DNA of 47,592 bases from Candidatus Protistibacter heckmannii. GTDB taxonomy: Bacteria > Pseudomonadota > Gammaproteobacteria > Burkholderiales > Burkholderiaceae. Of the stretch, positions 8,904 to 22,100 are shown piece by piece. Numbering within the stretch: position 1 is the stretch's first letter; every line of letters begins with the position of its first letter. Location: NCBI GenBank assembly GCA_025050535.1, contig JALBVF010000012.1:1-47592 (forward strand), given 5' to 3'. The notes beneath the pieces were generated by a model, which saw only the letters and a program-made list of their open reading frames with translations, made no database searches and was not told the DNA's origin. The translations under genes and the position numbers were made by a program.

Positions 8904-9323
8904 TCAGTCTTCCTTCTCGGCTGCTGCCGCGGCGGCAGCGGCGGCCAACGCGGCGACCGTGGCGTCGATGTCGACGTAGATGATCTTGGCCGCTTCCATG
9001 GCTTTTTCGGCCTTGCCGTTCTTAGTCTTGCCTTCGATCTGGAAGACAAAGGAGCGCGCGTCGAGCAGCACGCGCACGTCGAAGCTGCCGTGCCGGCATT
9101 TCACCGCAATGCGGATCGCCGGAAACTGCAAGACGCTGATGATCGCCACATGGAAGGCGAAGGCGTCCGCCGCGTACTTTTCCTTGAATTCGGTCAGGAC
9201 GTTGGGCAGCTCCGTGTTGCAGAAGAGCCTGAAGACGTTCCAACTTCCTTTCTGGTCGAGAAGGCGTTCGATCGTCTTGGGATAGAAGGCGGAAAGGATG
9301 ATCGATGAATTCAGCGCTGCCAT
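8904..9323 (-). CDS. Hypothetical protein with alanine-rich tail
   Basis: A 139-residue protein I do not recognise. The start MAALNSSIILSAFYPKTIER is preferred over ORF extensions to 9422 because the upstream part is Arg/Pro-rich and looks untranslated. The body mixes amphipathic and beta-like stretches (FHVAIISVLQFPAIRIAVKC, SFDVRVLLDARSFVFQIEG). The C-terminus is a run of nine alanines followed by EKED. There is no signal peptide or clear membrane segment. It is convergent with the TPR-CHAT remnant (19 bp gap) and 140 bp from the IS630 end. Composition and frame are consistent with a real gene, but function cannot be assigned. Confidence 0.55.
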   Translation of the reverse strand: MAALNSSIILSAFYPKTIERLLDQKGSWNVFRLFCNTELPNVLTEFKEKYAADAFAFHVAIISVLQFPAIRIAVKCRHGSFDVRVLLDARSFVFQIEGKTKNGKAEKAMEAAKIIYVDIDATVAALAAAAAAAAAEKED

Positions 9324-9463
9324 GACGCGGCATGAGGTGAGCAAGCGGTTGGGCCGGACTTCTCGACGGGACGGAGCGCCGCGCCGTCTTGGACGAATGC
9401 ATGCGGGATCCAAATGACGCATTCTAGGCTGGTTCTGTGTGCCGCCGCAATTTTCTGGATGGC

Positions 9464-10563
9464 TTATTGATTAGGCAGGAAGAAGTTTTCATGCGGCGTA
9501 TTTGACGCGGGAATCCTGGAAGTAGGATTTCACGCGTTCGAGATGGGTTTCGATGAACGCCATGTGGTTCTTTGCTGCGGCGTGTAATTTGGCCTTTGTT
9601 CTGACAGGGACTCGTGTGCTGATGACATGTTTCAGGTCGGCGTTGAGTCGCTCATCCAGATTGAGCTCCGGGCTGTAGCTTGGCAGGTAAAAGACTTCGA
9701 TGTCGGCTTGGTGCTCGGCAAGCCATGCCTTGACCGGCTTGCAGTGATGCACGCTGAGGTTGTCGAGGATCAGGAACACTTTCTTGCCCGCGCGCTTGCC
9801 ATCGGCCACCAGCGCCTCGAAGAACTCGATGAGCTTCTCGTGGTTAAAGGCACCATCGATGATCATCCAGCTTGCCTTGCCCTGATTGGTCACTGTGGAA
9901 ATCATCGACAGCTTCTGTCGCGTACCTCTAACCGCCATCGTGACCTGGGTTTTCCCTTTGGGAGCATAACTGCGGCCCCGAACATCCGTATTCACCAACG
10001 CGGTTTCGTCACCCCAGTGAATCTCGCCACCTTTGGCCTTGGCACGCTTCTCGATGGCCAGATACTCCTGATCGATCCACTGCTTGACAGCCTCCGGTCG
10101 CTGTTCGTAAGCGCGCTTGATCGGCTTTTTCGGCGTGAAACCCCAGCGCTTGAGGTAGTCTCCGACCGCACGTATTGAGAGTTTGACCGCGTATTCCTGT
10201 TCGATGAACAGCATGACCGCGCCTCGCGTCCAGAGCGCAGATTACATCTTAAACTGCTCCGGACGTTTGTCGCAGATCGTGCGCCGGATTGCTTCTTCTT
10301 GATCCACATTCAGCCGTCTTCCGTCTCCTGGCGTACGAGCTCGTGGGTGCGGCTTCAGGGCCGCCGCGCCCCCTTCTTCATAGAGATCAATGGCCAGTCG
10401 AGCCGCCGGGTAACTCAGCCCTGTCAACTCCGCGATGGCCATGACTCCGTATCCCTTCCGATGCAACCTCACGACCTGCTTTCGCCTCTCGTGCAGTTGC
10501 TCCAGTTTCTGGTATTGAGCGTCTTCTTTTTCCATGCCAATTCGATGCATGAAATGATAATAA
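9464..10563 (-). mobile_element. IS630-family insertion sequence, about 1.1 kb
   Basis: The left boundary is fixed by comparison with the copy at the window start: similarity stops at 9464. The ends show short imperfect inverted repeats, TTATTGAT at 9464-9471 and GATAATAA at 10556-10563. The single transposase gene reads leftward. The TA target duplication usual for this family is not obvious at these ends, so the right boundary is approximate. The element separates the small unknown gene at 8904-9323 from the coiled-coil gene at 10603. Confidence 0.75.
9489..10535 (-). pseudogene. IS630-family transposase, interrupted by a TAA codon
   Basis: A DDE transposase of 348 codons. The N-terminal part (to about residue 97) is a helix-turn-helix region: RRKQVVRLHRKGYGVMAIAE then LTGLSYPAARLAIDLYEEGG. 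The C-terminal part has the catalytic triad in its usual settings: Asp in IHWGDET, Asp in FLILDNLSVHH, and Glu in YSPELNLDE. Between them, R-P-E-Q-F-K-M is followed by TAA at 10242-10244 and then S-A-L-W-T-R-G-A-V-M in the same frame; related proteins continue without a stop. It is therefore a nonsense mutation, not a programmed frameshift. Starts at 10535 (MEKEDAQYQ) or 10550 are both possible. This copy cannot make a full transposase. Confidence 0.88.
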
Positions 10564-10602
10564 GTTAAATCTTTATATTGCCGAGAAAATAGCATCCGCC
10601 GC

Positions 10603-11022
10603 ATGGAAAAACGAATCACCGCACTCGAAATCAGGTTCGAGACCGTCCTTCCCACGCTGGCGACCAAGGCCGATCTGCACGAGGTCCGGTCTGAGATCCA
10701 CGTGGTGGAGACAAGACTGGAAACCGTCCTGCTCACCTTGGCGACGAAGGTCGACCTGCCGGAAGTCAGGATCGATATCCTGGAGGTCAGAACTGAAATT
10801 CAGGGAGTCAGAACCGAAATGCAGGAGGTCAGGACTGAAGTCCAAGAAGTCAGGACGGAGATCTATGGGGCCAAGGCGTGGCTGATCCGATGGGTCGTCA
10901 GCACTGCGCTCGCCCTGTGCGCCGCGACGCTTTCCTATGTATTTAAGCCGCCGCAGCTGGTCGTGATCCAGATTCCGTCCGCTGCCCAGGCCGCCGCGGG
11001 CCTGGATCATCCGGGGCGTTGA
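10603..11022 (+). CDS. Small coiled-coil protein with C-terminal membrane anchor, built of tandem repeats
   Basis: 139 residues with three parts. Residues 11-37 and 38-64 are a 27-residue duplication (RFETVLPTLATKADLHEVR and RLETVLLTLATKVDLPEVR). Residues 61-88 are four seven-residue units of the form (E/G)VRTExQ, a regular heptad coiled coil. A single transmembrane helix follows (about residues 93-114, WLIRWVVSTALALCAATLSY), then a short tail. Proteins with this plan (short coiled coil plus anchor) are common in betaproteobacteria near phage or IS sequence; no function is known to me. There is no convincing ribosome binding site, and the start is only 40 bp from the IS630 end, so promoter or N-terminal sequence may have been lost. 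It is convergent with yheS (19 bp gap). Confidence 0.6.
   Translation: MEKRITALEIRFETVLPTLATKADLHEVRSEIHVVETRLETVLLTLATKVDLPEVRIDILEVRTEIQGVRTEMQEVRTEVQEVRTEIYGAKAWLIRWVVSTALALCAATLSYVFKPPQLVVIQIPSAAQAAAGLDHPGR
10783..10866 (+). repeat. Four 21-bp tandem coding repeats
   Basis: Four consecutive 21-bp units of the type GAGGTCAGRACTGARRTNCA lie in frame within the coiled-coil gene and encode (E/G)VRTExQ heptads. They sit next to an 81-bp duplication (10633-10713 and 10714-10794). Such repeats can gain or lose units by slippage without breaking the frame. Confidence 0.75.
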
Positions 11023-11041
11023 GTCCGGGCGGGAAACGCAT

Positions 11042-12987
<1,946 letters not shown>

Positions 12988-12991
<4 letters not shown>

Positions 12992-14436
12992 AGGATGGGG
13001 GAAAACAGCCGCACGAGCCTCGCGGCCAGCTTGGTCCAGCGCGAGGCTCCTTCGTATTCCTCACGGCCGATGAGCCGGGAGTGCGAGAAGTCGCGCTCGA
13101 ACATGGCCTGGACCTCGGCGGCGAAGCCGGCGTCGAGCGTGAGCACCGTCATTTCAAAATTCAGACGGAAGGAGCGGTTGTCCAAGTTGGCGGTGCCCAC
13201 CGAGGCGGCGTCGCCATCGATGAGGACGACCTTGCTGTGCATGAAGCCTTCGCGCATGCGGTAGACCTTGACGCCGGCGCGGACCATGTCGTGGGCGTAG
13301 AGCGTGGAGGCGAGGAAGACCGAATGGTGGTCGGCCTTGCCGGGCAGCAGCAGGCGCACGTCCACGCCGCGCAGCACCGCCAGATGCAGCGCCGCGCTGA
13401 GCGCGTCGTCGGGGATGAAGTAGGGCGAGGCGAGCCAGATGCGGTCGCGCGCGGAATGCACGGCTTCCAGAAAATAGAGCAGGCAGGTGTCCTGCGAATC
13501 GGCCGGGCCGCTGGGCAGAACCTGGCAGATCATGTCGCCGCAGGGTTGGGCGCGCGGCAGCCGCAGCTCGGGGACGCCGGCGGTGACCCAGTGCCAGTCC
13601 TCGGCGAAGGCGAGCTGCAGCGCGGCCACGGCGGAGCCCTGGATTTCGATCTGCGTGTCGCGCCAGGGCGAGAGCGCGGGATCGAGGCCGAGGTATTCGT
13701 CGCCGATGTTCATGCCGCCGACGAAGCCGATCTCGCCGTCCACGACCACGAGTTTGCGGTGGTTGCGGAAGTTGATCTGGAAGCGGTTGACGAGGCCGCG
13801 GTGGGCGAGGAATTTCTCGGCTTCGACGCCGCCGGCGCGCAGCGCCTGAAGATAGGTGTCGGGCAGGGAATAGGAGCCGATGCCGTCCACCAGGAAATAG
13901 ACCTTCACGCCGGCGGCCGCGCGTTTGAGCAGGGCGGCCTGCATGCGCTTGCCCAGGCCGTCGTCGTTGACGATGAAGCTTTGCACGATGATCAGCGTGC
14001 GGGCGCGGGCGATGGCCGCGAAGATCGCGTCGAAGGTCTGCGCGCCGTCGATCAGCAGGCGCACCTGGTTGCCGCCCAGCGGCGGCGTGTGCGCCAGGTG
14101 CGCGAGCGCGCGCAGGCGCTGGCGTTCGGGAGCGTTGGCGGGCTGCATTTCACCTTCGCCAAGCTTGGGCCTCCAGGCGGCGTGTTCGTCGTTGTTGAGA
14201 TGCCCTTTGATGCGCGCGTCGCCGATGCGGCGCGCGCGCACGTAGCCTTCAAGCCGGCTGCGGCCGAAGACCAGGTAGGGAAGGATGGTGACGTAGGGCA
14301 CCATCACCAGGCCCAGCGCCCAGGCGATGGCGCTTTGCGAGGTGCGGGCGTAGAGGATGGCGTGGACGGCGGCGCCCCATCCCACCACATAGGCGAGGAT
14401 GGCGAGCGGCGTGAAGAAATGCCAGTCGGCCGTCAT
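12988..14436 (-). CDS. cls: Cardiolipin synthase (phospholipase D family)
   Basis: 482 residues. Two N-terminal transmembrane helices (FFTPLAILAYVVGWGAAVHA and IAWALGLVMVPYVTILPYLV) anchor it in the inner membrane; this is the usual cardiolipin-synthase N-terminus. Two HKD catalytic motifs follow: H-R-K-x4-D in NHRKLVVVDGEIGFVGGMN and H-S-K-x4-D in HSKVVLIDGDAASVGTAN. It condenses two phosphatidylglycerol molecules (or PG with PE, depending on type) into cardiolipin. It sits 19 bp after prmB and overlaps yheS by 4 bp. Length matches the bacterial ClsA/ClsB class; the membrane anchor argues for ClsA type. Confidence 0.9.
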
Positions 14437-14455
14437 CCCGCTCGTCCCCGGCGCC

Positions 14456-15331
14456 TCAGGGCAGGTCGGCCGCGTAGACCAGGAAGACCTGCTCGTCGCC
14501 GGCGCTGGTGTCCAGCCAGGTGACGTTCAGCCCGGGGAAGGCGGCGTTGAAGTTGGCGAATTCGTTGCCGATCTCCACCACCAGCAGGCCGTCGGGCGTG
14601 AGCCGCTCGCGCGCGCCGGCGAGGATGTCGCGCACGAGGTCCATACCATCCTCGCCGCCGACCAGGGCCATGTCTGGCTCGGCGCGGTATTCGGCGGGCA
14701 GGGCGTCCATCGAGGCTTGGTTGACGTAGGGTGGGTTGCTGATGATCAGGTCGTAGCGCTTGCCGGCCGGCAGCGCCGCGTACAAGTCGCCGCGGTGCAG
14801 GCTCAGGCGCCCGGCGAGGCCAAAGTCGGCGCGGTTGCGCTTGGCGACTTCCAGCGCGTCGGCGCTCAGGTCCACGGCGTCCACCTCGGCCTGCGGGAAG
14901 GCCAGCGCGCCCATGATCGACAGGCAGCCGGAGCCGGTGCACAGGTCGAGCACCGAGCCGACTTCGTCGGGCGAGGACACCCAGGGCGCGAGCCCTTCCT
15001 GCAGCAGTTCGCCGATCAGGCTGCGCGGCACGATGACGCGCTCGTCCACGTAGAACTTCAGGCCATGCATCCAGGCTTCGCGCGTGATGTAGGCGGCGGG
15101 GATGCGTTTTTCCGCGCGGCGTTCGATCACCTGCATCACGGCTTCGATCTCATCGTCGAGTAGGCGCGCGTCGAGGAAGGGCTCGAGCAGATCGAGTGGC
15201 AGAGAGAGCGTGTGCAGGATCAGATAGGCGGCTTCGTCGTAGGCGTAGGCGTTGCCGTGGCCGAAGGTGAGGCCCACCTTGTTGAAGCGGGTGACGGCGT
15301 AGCGCAGAAGGTCGCGCGTGGTCTGGAACAT
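14456..15331 (-). CDS. prmB: 50S ribosomal protein L3 glutamine methyltransferase
   Basis: 291 residues, a SAM-dependent N5-glutamine methyltransferase of the HemK/PrmB family. The SAM site is VLDLCTGSGCLSI, and the catalytic substrate motif is NPPYVN in DLIISNPPYVN. The N-terminal region, with R-F-N-K and FGHGNAYAYDEAAYLIL, is characteristic of PrmB rather than PrmC, which acts on release factors and normally sits beside prfA. It modifies a glutamine in ribosomal protein L3 in the cytoplasm. It lies 61 bp after dapE in the same direction; the dapE-prmB pairing is common in betaproteobacteria. Confidence 0.93.
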   Translation of the reverse strand: MFQTTRDLLRYAVTRFNKVGLTFGHGNAYAYDEAAYLILHTLSLPLDLLEPFLDARLLDDEIEAVMQVIERRAEKRIPAAYITREAWMHGLKFYVDERVIVPRSLIGELLQEGLAPWVSSPDEVGSVLDLCTGSGCLSIMGALAFPQAEVDAVDLSADALEVAKRNRADFGLAGRLSLHRGDLYAALPAGKRYDLIISNPPYVNQASMDALPAEYRAEPDMALVGGEDGMDLVRDILAGARERLTPDGLLVVEIGNEFANFNAAFPGLNVTWLDTSAGDEQVFLVYAADLP

Positions 15332-15392
15332 GGGCGGAGGCGCCTTCGGTAACTGGACTAAACAGCGAAGAGGCCGGGAAGCGGTGGCCCGA

Positions 15393-16601
<1,209 letters not shown>

Positions 16602-16955
16602 TTATTTCAGGGTGTCGGCGTAGCGGTCGGGGTCGAAGCCGACGAGCAGCGCATCGCCCGCGGCCAGCACCGGCCGCTTGATGATCGAGGGCTGGGCCAG
16701 CATCAGCGCCACCGTGCCGCTTTCGCTTTCGGCGGCGGCCTGCACATTCTCCGGCAGTTTGCGCCAGGTTGTGCCCTTGCGGTTGATCAGCACGTCGCGC
16801 GGCACCTTCTGCAGCCAGCCCTTGATCATGTCGGCGGTGATGCCGTCCTTGCGGAAATTGTGGAAACGGTATGCCACGCCCTGCGACTCCAGCCAGGTGC
16901 GGGCGCGCTTGACGGTGTCGCAGTTGGGAATGCCGTGGACCACGATCTCGGCCAT
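16602..16955 (-). CDS. yffB: ArsC/Spx-family protein, YffB type
   Basis: 117 residues with a thioredoxin-like ArsC fold. The N-terminal GIPNCDTVKRARTWL keeps one cysteine (residue 12) in the YffB signature N-C-D-T-V-K; there is no second Cys as in a CxxC motif. The conserved R-P-V near residue 90 (IIKRPVL) matches the family. YffB proteins bind glutathione in vitro but their substrate is unsettled, and arsenate reduction should not be assumed. It sits 2 bp after dapD and 21 bp before dapE, an arrangement conserved in proteobacteria that hints at a link to DAP synthesis or to redox state. Confidence 0.85.
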   Translation of the reverse strand: MAEIVVHGIPNCDTVKRARTWLESQGVAYRFHNFRKDGITADMIKGWLQKVPRDVLINRKGTTWRKLPENVQAAAESESGTVALMLAQPSIIKRPVLAAGDALLVGFDPDRYADTLK

Positions 16956-16957
16956 GC

Positions 16958-17800
16958 TCAGTCTCCGCGCAGCAGCTCGTTGATGCCGGTCTTGGCGCGG
17001 GCCTGGGCGTCGACCTTCTTGACGATGATGGCGGCGTAGAGGCTGTACTTGCCGTCTTTGGAGGGCAGGCTTCCGGGCACCACCACCGAGCCGGTGGGCA
17101 CGCGGCCGGTGAGGATTTCTCCGGTCTCGCGGTCGTAGATGCGGGTGGACTGGCCGATGTACACGCCCATGGAGAGCACCGAGTTTTCCTCGATCACCAC
17201 GCCTTCGACCACTTCCGAGCGCGCGCCGATGAAGCAGTTGTTCTCAATGATCACCGGGCCGGCCTGGATGGGCTCGAGCACGCCGCCGATGCCCACGCCG
17301 CCCGAGAGGTGCACGTTCTTGCCGATCTGGGCGCAGGAGCCGACGGTGGCCCAGGTGTCGACCATGGTGCCTTCGTCCACGTAGGCGCCGATGTTCACGT
17401 AGGAGGGCATCAGCACCGCGTTCTTGCCGATGAAGCAGCCGCGCCGGGCGGCGGCCGGCGGCACCACGCGGAATCCGCCCTTGGCGAAGTCCTCGGCGGT
17501 GTAGTTGGCGAACTTGGAGGGCACCTTGTCGTAGAACTGGGTCACGTTGCCGGCCGCGCTACCGACGGGCATCGGCACGTTGTCCTCCAGGCGGAAGGAG
17601 AGCAGAACGGCCTTCTTGACCCACTGGTTCACATGCCATTTGCCGACCGATTCGCGCACCGCCGTGCGCAGCGTGCCGGCGTTGAGGCCTTCGATAACCT
17701 CGCCGACGGCGTTGCGCACGTCCGAGGGGGTGTTCTTGGGCGAGAAGTCGGCGCGCTTTTCCCAGGCGTCGTCGATCAGTTGTTGCAAGGCTTGCGTCAT
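16958..17800 (-). CDS. dapD: 2,3,4,5-tetrahydropyridine-2,6-dicarboxylate N-succinyltransferase
   Basis: 280 residues. It transfers succinyl from succinyl-CoA to tetrahydrodipicolinate, the first step of the succinylase branch to DAP. The N-terminal helical domain ([20 protein letters not shown]) is followed by a left-handed beta-helix of hexapeptide repeats ([40 protein letters not shown]), where the family binds CoA; it acts as a trimer. I chose the ATG at 17800 because [10 protein letters not shown] matches the family; the upstream open frame to 17953 overlaps the dapC end and is not coding. It is 55 bp after dapC. Confidence 0.96.
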   Translation of the reverse strand: MTQALQQLIDDAWEKRADFSPKNTPSDVRNAVGEVIEGLNAGTLRTAVRESVGKWHVNQWVKKAVLLSFRLEDNVPMPVGSAAGNVTQFYDKVPSKFANYTAEDFAKGGFRVVPPAAARRGCFIGKNAVLMPSYVNIGAYVDEGTMVDTWATVGSCAQIGKNVHLSGGVGIGGVLEPIQAGPVIIENNCFIGARSEVVEGVVIEENSVLSMGVYIGQSTRIYDRETGEILTGRVPTGSVVVPGSLPSKDGKYSLYAAIIVKKVDAQARAKTGINELLRGD

Positions 17801-17855
17801 GGTTCTGGTCTTCTTGTGGTGAGTCTTAGGGTGAAATCGTTGTCGTGCGGGAGGC

Positions 17856-19070
17856 TCAGGCGGCCTGCTTCGCCTTGGCGGCGGCGAATTCCGCGATGCG
17901 CTTCGCGCCGGCGATGCATTCCTCGGTGTCGGCCACCAGAGCCAGACGCACATAGTCGGTGCCCGGATTGGCGCCGCGCGCCGCGCGCGCCAGGAAGCTG
18001 CCCGGCAAAACGGTCACATTATATTCGGCGAGCAGTTGCCGGGTGAACTCGGTGTCGGACAAGCCGGTGCGCCGCACATTGGCCCAGAGGTAGAAGCCGG
18101 CGTCGGGCATGCCAACGTCGAGCACCTCGGCGAGCATCGGCATCACCGCGGCGAACTTGGTGCGGTAGCGCTCGCGGTTGTCGCGCACGTGCTGCTCGTC
18201 GTTCCAGGCGGAGATACTGGCCGATTGCACGGGCAGGGCCATGGCGCAGCCGTGGTAGGTGCGGTAGAGTAGATAGCCCTTGAGGATGGCCGGGTCGCCG
18301 GCGACGAAGCCCGAGCGCATGCCCGGCACGTTCGAGCGCTTGGACAGGCTGGAGAAGGCGATCAGGCGCAGGAAGTCGCGGCCCAGCAGCCGGGCCGCCT
18401 GCAGCGAGCCCAGGGGCGGCTTGCTCTCGTCGAAATAGATCTCCGAATAGCATTCGTCCGAGGCGATCACGAAGCCGTACTTTTCCGAGAGGGCGAAGAT
18501 TTCCTTCCAGTCCTCCAGGTTGAGCACCGCGCCGGTCGGATTGCCGGGGCTGCACACGAAGAGCAGCTGCACGCGCCCCCATTCCTCCTGGGTGACGGCG
18601 CTCAGATCAGGCGCGAAATTGCGCGCCGGGTTGCTGTTGGCGAAGGCCAACTCGGCGCCGGCCAGCAGGGCCGCACCCTCATAAATTTGATAGAAGGGGT
18701 TGGGGCAGAGCACCAGGGTGCCGGGCCGTCCGCCGTCCACGACCGTCTGGGTCAGGGAGAACAGGGCCTCGCGCGAGCCGTTCACCGGCAGCACCTCGGT
18801 CTCCGGATCGATCCGCTCGATGCAGTAGCGGCGCTCCAGCCAGCCGGTGATGGCGCGGCGCAGCTCTGGGCTGCCGACCGTGGCCGGATAGGCGGCCAAG
18901 CCCTGGAGATCGCTGGTTAGGGCCTGCTTGACGAACTCGGGCGTGGGATGGCGCGGCTCGCCGATGCCGAAACTGATGGGGCTCAGGCCGGGATTGGGTT
19001 TGACGTCGGCGATCAGTCCGCGCAGGCGGGTGAAGGGGTAGGGCTGAAGCTTCGAGAGGAACGGATTCAT
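17856..19070 (-). CDS. dapC: Succinyldiaminopimelate transaminase
   Basis: 404 residues, a class I/II PLP-dependent aminotransferase that converts N-succinyl-2-amino-6-ketopimelate to N-succinyl-LL-DAP using glutamate. The PLP lysine lies in [17 protein letters not shown], the Asp contacting the pyridine ring in [14 protein letters not shown], and the substrate-binding Arg near the C-terminus in YVRLALVAD. The start [19 protein letters not shown] fits the betaproteobacterial DapC family; the open frame upstream to 19127 is not conserved. It heads the minus-strand run dapC-dapD-yffB-dapE-prmB-cls-yheS and is divergent from smc across 100 bp, which must hold both promoters. Confidence 0.94.
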   Translation of the reverse strand: MNPFLSKLQPYPFTRLRGLIADVKPNPGLSPISFGIGEPRHPTPEFVKQALTSDLQGLAAYPATVGSPELRRAITGWLERRYCIERIDPETEVLPVNGSREALFSLTQTVVDGGRPGTLVLCPNPFYQIYEGAALLAGAELAFANSNPARNFAPDLSAVTQEEWGRVQLLFVCSPGNPTGAVLNLEDWKEIFALSEKYGFVIASDECYSEIYFDESKPPLGSLQAARLLGRDFLRLIAFSSLSKRSNVPGMRSGFVAGDPAILKGYLLYRTYHGCAMALPVQSASISAWNDEQHVRDNRERYRTKFAAVMPMLAEVLDVGMPDAGFYLWANVRRTGLSDTEFTRQLLAEYNVTVLPGSFLARAARGANPGTDYVRLALVADTEECIAGAKRIAEFAAAKAKQAA

Positions 19071-19170
19071 TCGTTTATTGCATTGGAGCCGCCGGGATCG
19101 TCCGAGGGAGGGACGGCCGGGTGGCATGGGGTATCATTTTATCCTCTGTGTCATCTTTCCCAGGCAGACA

Positions 19171-22100
19171 GTGCGTCTTTCCTCGATGAAACTCGCGGGC
19201 TTCAAGTCCTTTGTCGATCCGACCAACTTCCAGCTGCCGGGCCAGCTGGTCGGCGTGGTGGGGCCAAACGGCTGCGGTAAATCCAACATCATCGACGCCG
19301 TGCGTTGGGTGCTGGGCGAATCTCGGGCCTCGGAATTGCGCGGCGAATCGATGCAGGACGTCATCTTCAACGGCTCGACCCAGCGCAAGCCCTCGGGCCG
19401 CGCCAGCGTCGAGCTGGTCTTCGACAACGCCGACGGCCGCGCCGCCGGTCAATGGAGTCAGTATGCGGAAATCGCGGTCAAGCGCGTGCTGACCCGCGAC
19501 GGCACCTCCAGCTATTTCATCAACAACCAGACGGTGCGCCGCAAGGACATCCACGACATCTTCCTCGGCACCGGCCTGGGCCCCCGCGCCTACGCCATCA
19601 TCGGCCAGGGCATGATCTCGCGGATCATCGAGGCCAAGCCCGAAGAGCGGCGCATCTTCCTGGAAGAGGCCGCCGGCGTGTCCAAGTACAAGGAACGCCG
19701 CCGCGAGACGGAAAACCGCCTCTCCAACACCCGTGAAAACCTCACCCGCGTGGGCGACATCCTGCGCGAGCTGGAAACCAACCTCGCCAAGCTCGAAGGC
19801 CAGGCCGATGTCGCCGAGCGCTACGCCGGCCTGAACCAGGACGCCACCCTCAAGCAGAACCTGCTCTGGCTTCTGCGCAAGCGCGAAGCCGAGACCGAGC
19901 AGGATAAGCAACGCGTGGCCGTGGCCCAGGCGCAGACCGCGCTGGAAGCCGAAGTCGCCAAGTTGCGCGAACTTGAGGCCTGCCTGGAAACCCTGCGCAC
20001 CGACAACTACGCCGCCACCGACAAGGTCAACGAGGCCCAGGGCGCGCTGTATGAGGCGAACGCCGAGGTCAGCCGGCTGGAAGCCGAAATCCGCTTTATC
20101 GTCGAATCGCGCAACCGCGCGCAGGCCCAGCTCACCGGCATGCAGGCGCAGCGCGAGCAATGGCTCTCGCAGGCCAGCGGTGCGCGCGCCGAGCTCGAAG
20201 CCACGCGGGCGCACCTGGAAGACGCCAGCGTGCGGGCCATCGCCGTGTCCGAGCAGGTCGCCGGCCATGCCGAGCAGCTACCCGAGATCGAAAGCCACTG
20301 GCGCGAAGCTCAGGAGGCTCTGGCAGCCGAGCGCGACGCCATCGTCCAGGCTGAACAGACCCTCAAGCTCGAAGCCCAGCAGCAGCGCAACGCCGATCAA
20401 CTGATCCAGCAGCTCGAAGCCCGTCAGGACCGCCTCAAGGCCGAGCACGGCGGACTCGCCCGCCCCGACGCCGAGAGGCTCTCCGCCCTGGAAGAAGACC
20501 TCGCCGTGCGCGAAGCAGGCCTGGAAGACGCCCGCGCTGCGCTGGAGACGGCCGAGGCTGCCGTGCCCGAGCGCGAAGCCGAGCGCCGCGCCGCCCAGCA
20601 GGCCGTGCAGCAGCAGGCCGCCGCGCTCTCCAGCCTGGAAGCGCGCAGTCAAGCGCTCAAGCAGCTGCAGGAACGTGTCCAGTCTGAGAGCAAGATCCAG
20701 TCCTGGCTCGCCAAGCACGAGCTGGCCGGCCTGCCGCGCCTGTGGAAGCAGCTGCAGGTGGAATCCGGCTGGGAAACTGCGCTCGAAGCCATGCTGCGCG
20801 AGCGCATGGCCGCCCTGGAAGTCTCGAATCTGGACTGGGTCAAGGCCTTCGCGGCCGACGCTCCGCCCGCCAAGCTGGCCTTCTATGCGTGTCCGCAGAG
20901 CGCCCCCAAGGCTGCCCCCTCCAATTTCAACGAAGGCAAGCCGCTGCTCGGTCTGGTCAACGCCGCCGACGCGGGCGTGAAGGCGCTGCTGGCCGACTGG
21001 CTCGCCGGCGTGCATGCCGTGGACTCCCTGCCTGCCGCGCTGGCAATGCGCACGCGCATTCCCGCCGGGGATTGGGTGGTGACGCCCGAGGGCCATCTGG
21101 TCAGCCAGACCACGGTGCAGCTCTACGCCACCGATTCCCAGCAGGACGGCGTGCTGGCCCGCCAGCACGAAATCGAAACCCTGGCCGCGCAGATCCAGGA
21201 GCAGCAGATCGTCTGCAAGGACGCGCACGCCGCGGTGCAGCGCGCCGAGTCCGCCTATGCCGACGCGGTCGTCGCGCTCTCCGGCAAGCGCGCCCAGGTG
21301 GAGCAGGCCACTCAGCAGATCCACGGCCTGCGCATCGAATCCCTGACCCTCGCCAAGGCCCTGGAGCAGTACACCCAGCGCAGCGGCCAGATCGACGAAG
21401 AGCTCGCCGAACTCAACGCTCAGCTCGAAGTCCAGCGCGAAATCCGCGACCGCGCCGAAGCCGTGTTCTCCGAACTCGACGCCAAGCTCGGCGACCTGCA
21501 GGGAGCCTACCAGGAAAGCCTCGACGCCTTCGACGGCCTCGAAGCCAGCCTCGCCGACGCCCGCGAAACCCTGCGCAACCTCGAGCGCTCCGCCCAGGAG
21601 TCCGATTTCGCCCAGCTCAACCTGCAGCAGCGCATCGGCGAACTCGAGCGTAGTGAGCAGACCGCCATCGAACAGGCCGAGCGCCTCGCCGCCGCCTTGC
21701 TCGAGACCGAGGACGAACTCAAGAACATCGACGAGCAGAGCGCCCAGGCAGGCCTGCAGCAGGTGCTGGCGGTGCGCACCGAGCGCGAGCGGGCCCTGAC
21801 TGAGGCCCGCACCGCGATGGACGCGCTGTCCTTCCAGCTGCGCCAGGCCGACGAAACCCGCCTGGGCATCGAGCGCAGCCTCGAGCCCCTGCGCATCCGC
21901 ATCACCGAACTGCAGCTCAAGGAGCAGGCCGCGCGCCTGACCCAGGAGCAGTTCTCCGAGCAGCTCGCCGAGGCCCAGGCTGACGAACAGGCGCTCGAGC
22001 CCTTCCTCACGACCGATCTCAAGGCGAGCAATCTGCAGGGCGAACTCACGCGCATCCAGAACGCCATCCAGTCGCTCGGCCCGGTCAACATGGCCGCGCT

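Noticed and set aside
9489-10535. Programmed ribosomal frameshift in the IS630 transposase
   Set aside because: The two halves are in the same frame, separated by a single TAA, so no frameshift is involved.
16602-16955. Arsenate reductase
   Set aside because: The protein has the YffB signature N-C-D-T-V-K and lies within the dap genes; no other arsenic gene is present.
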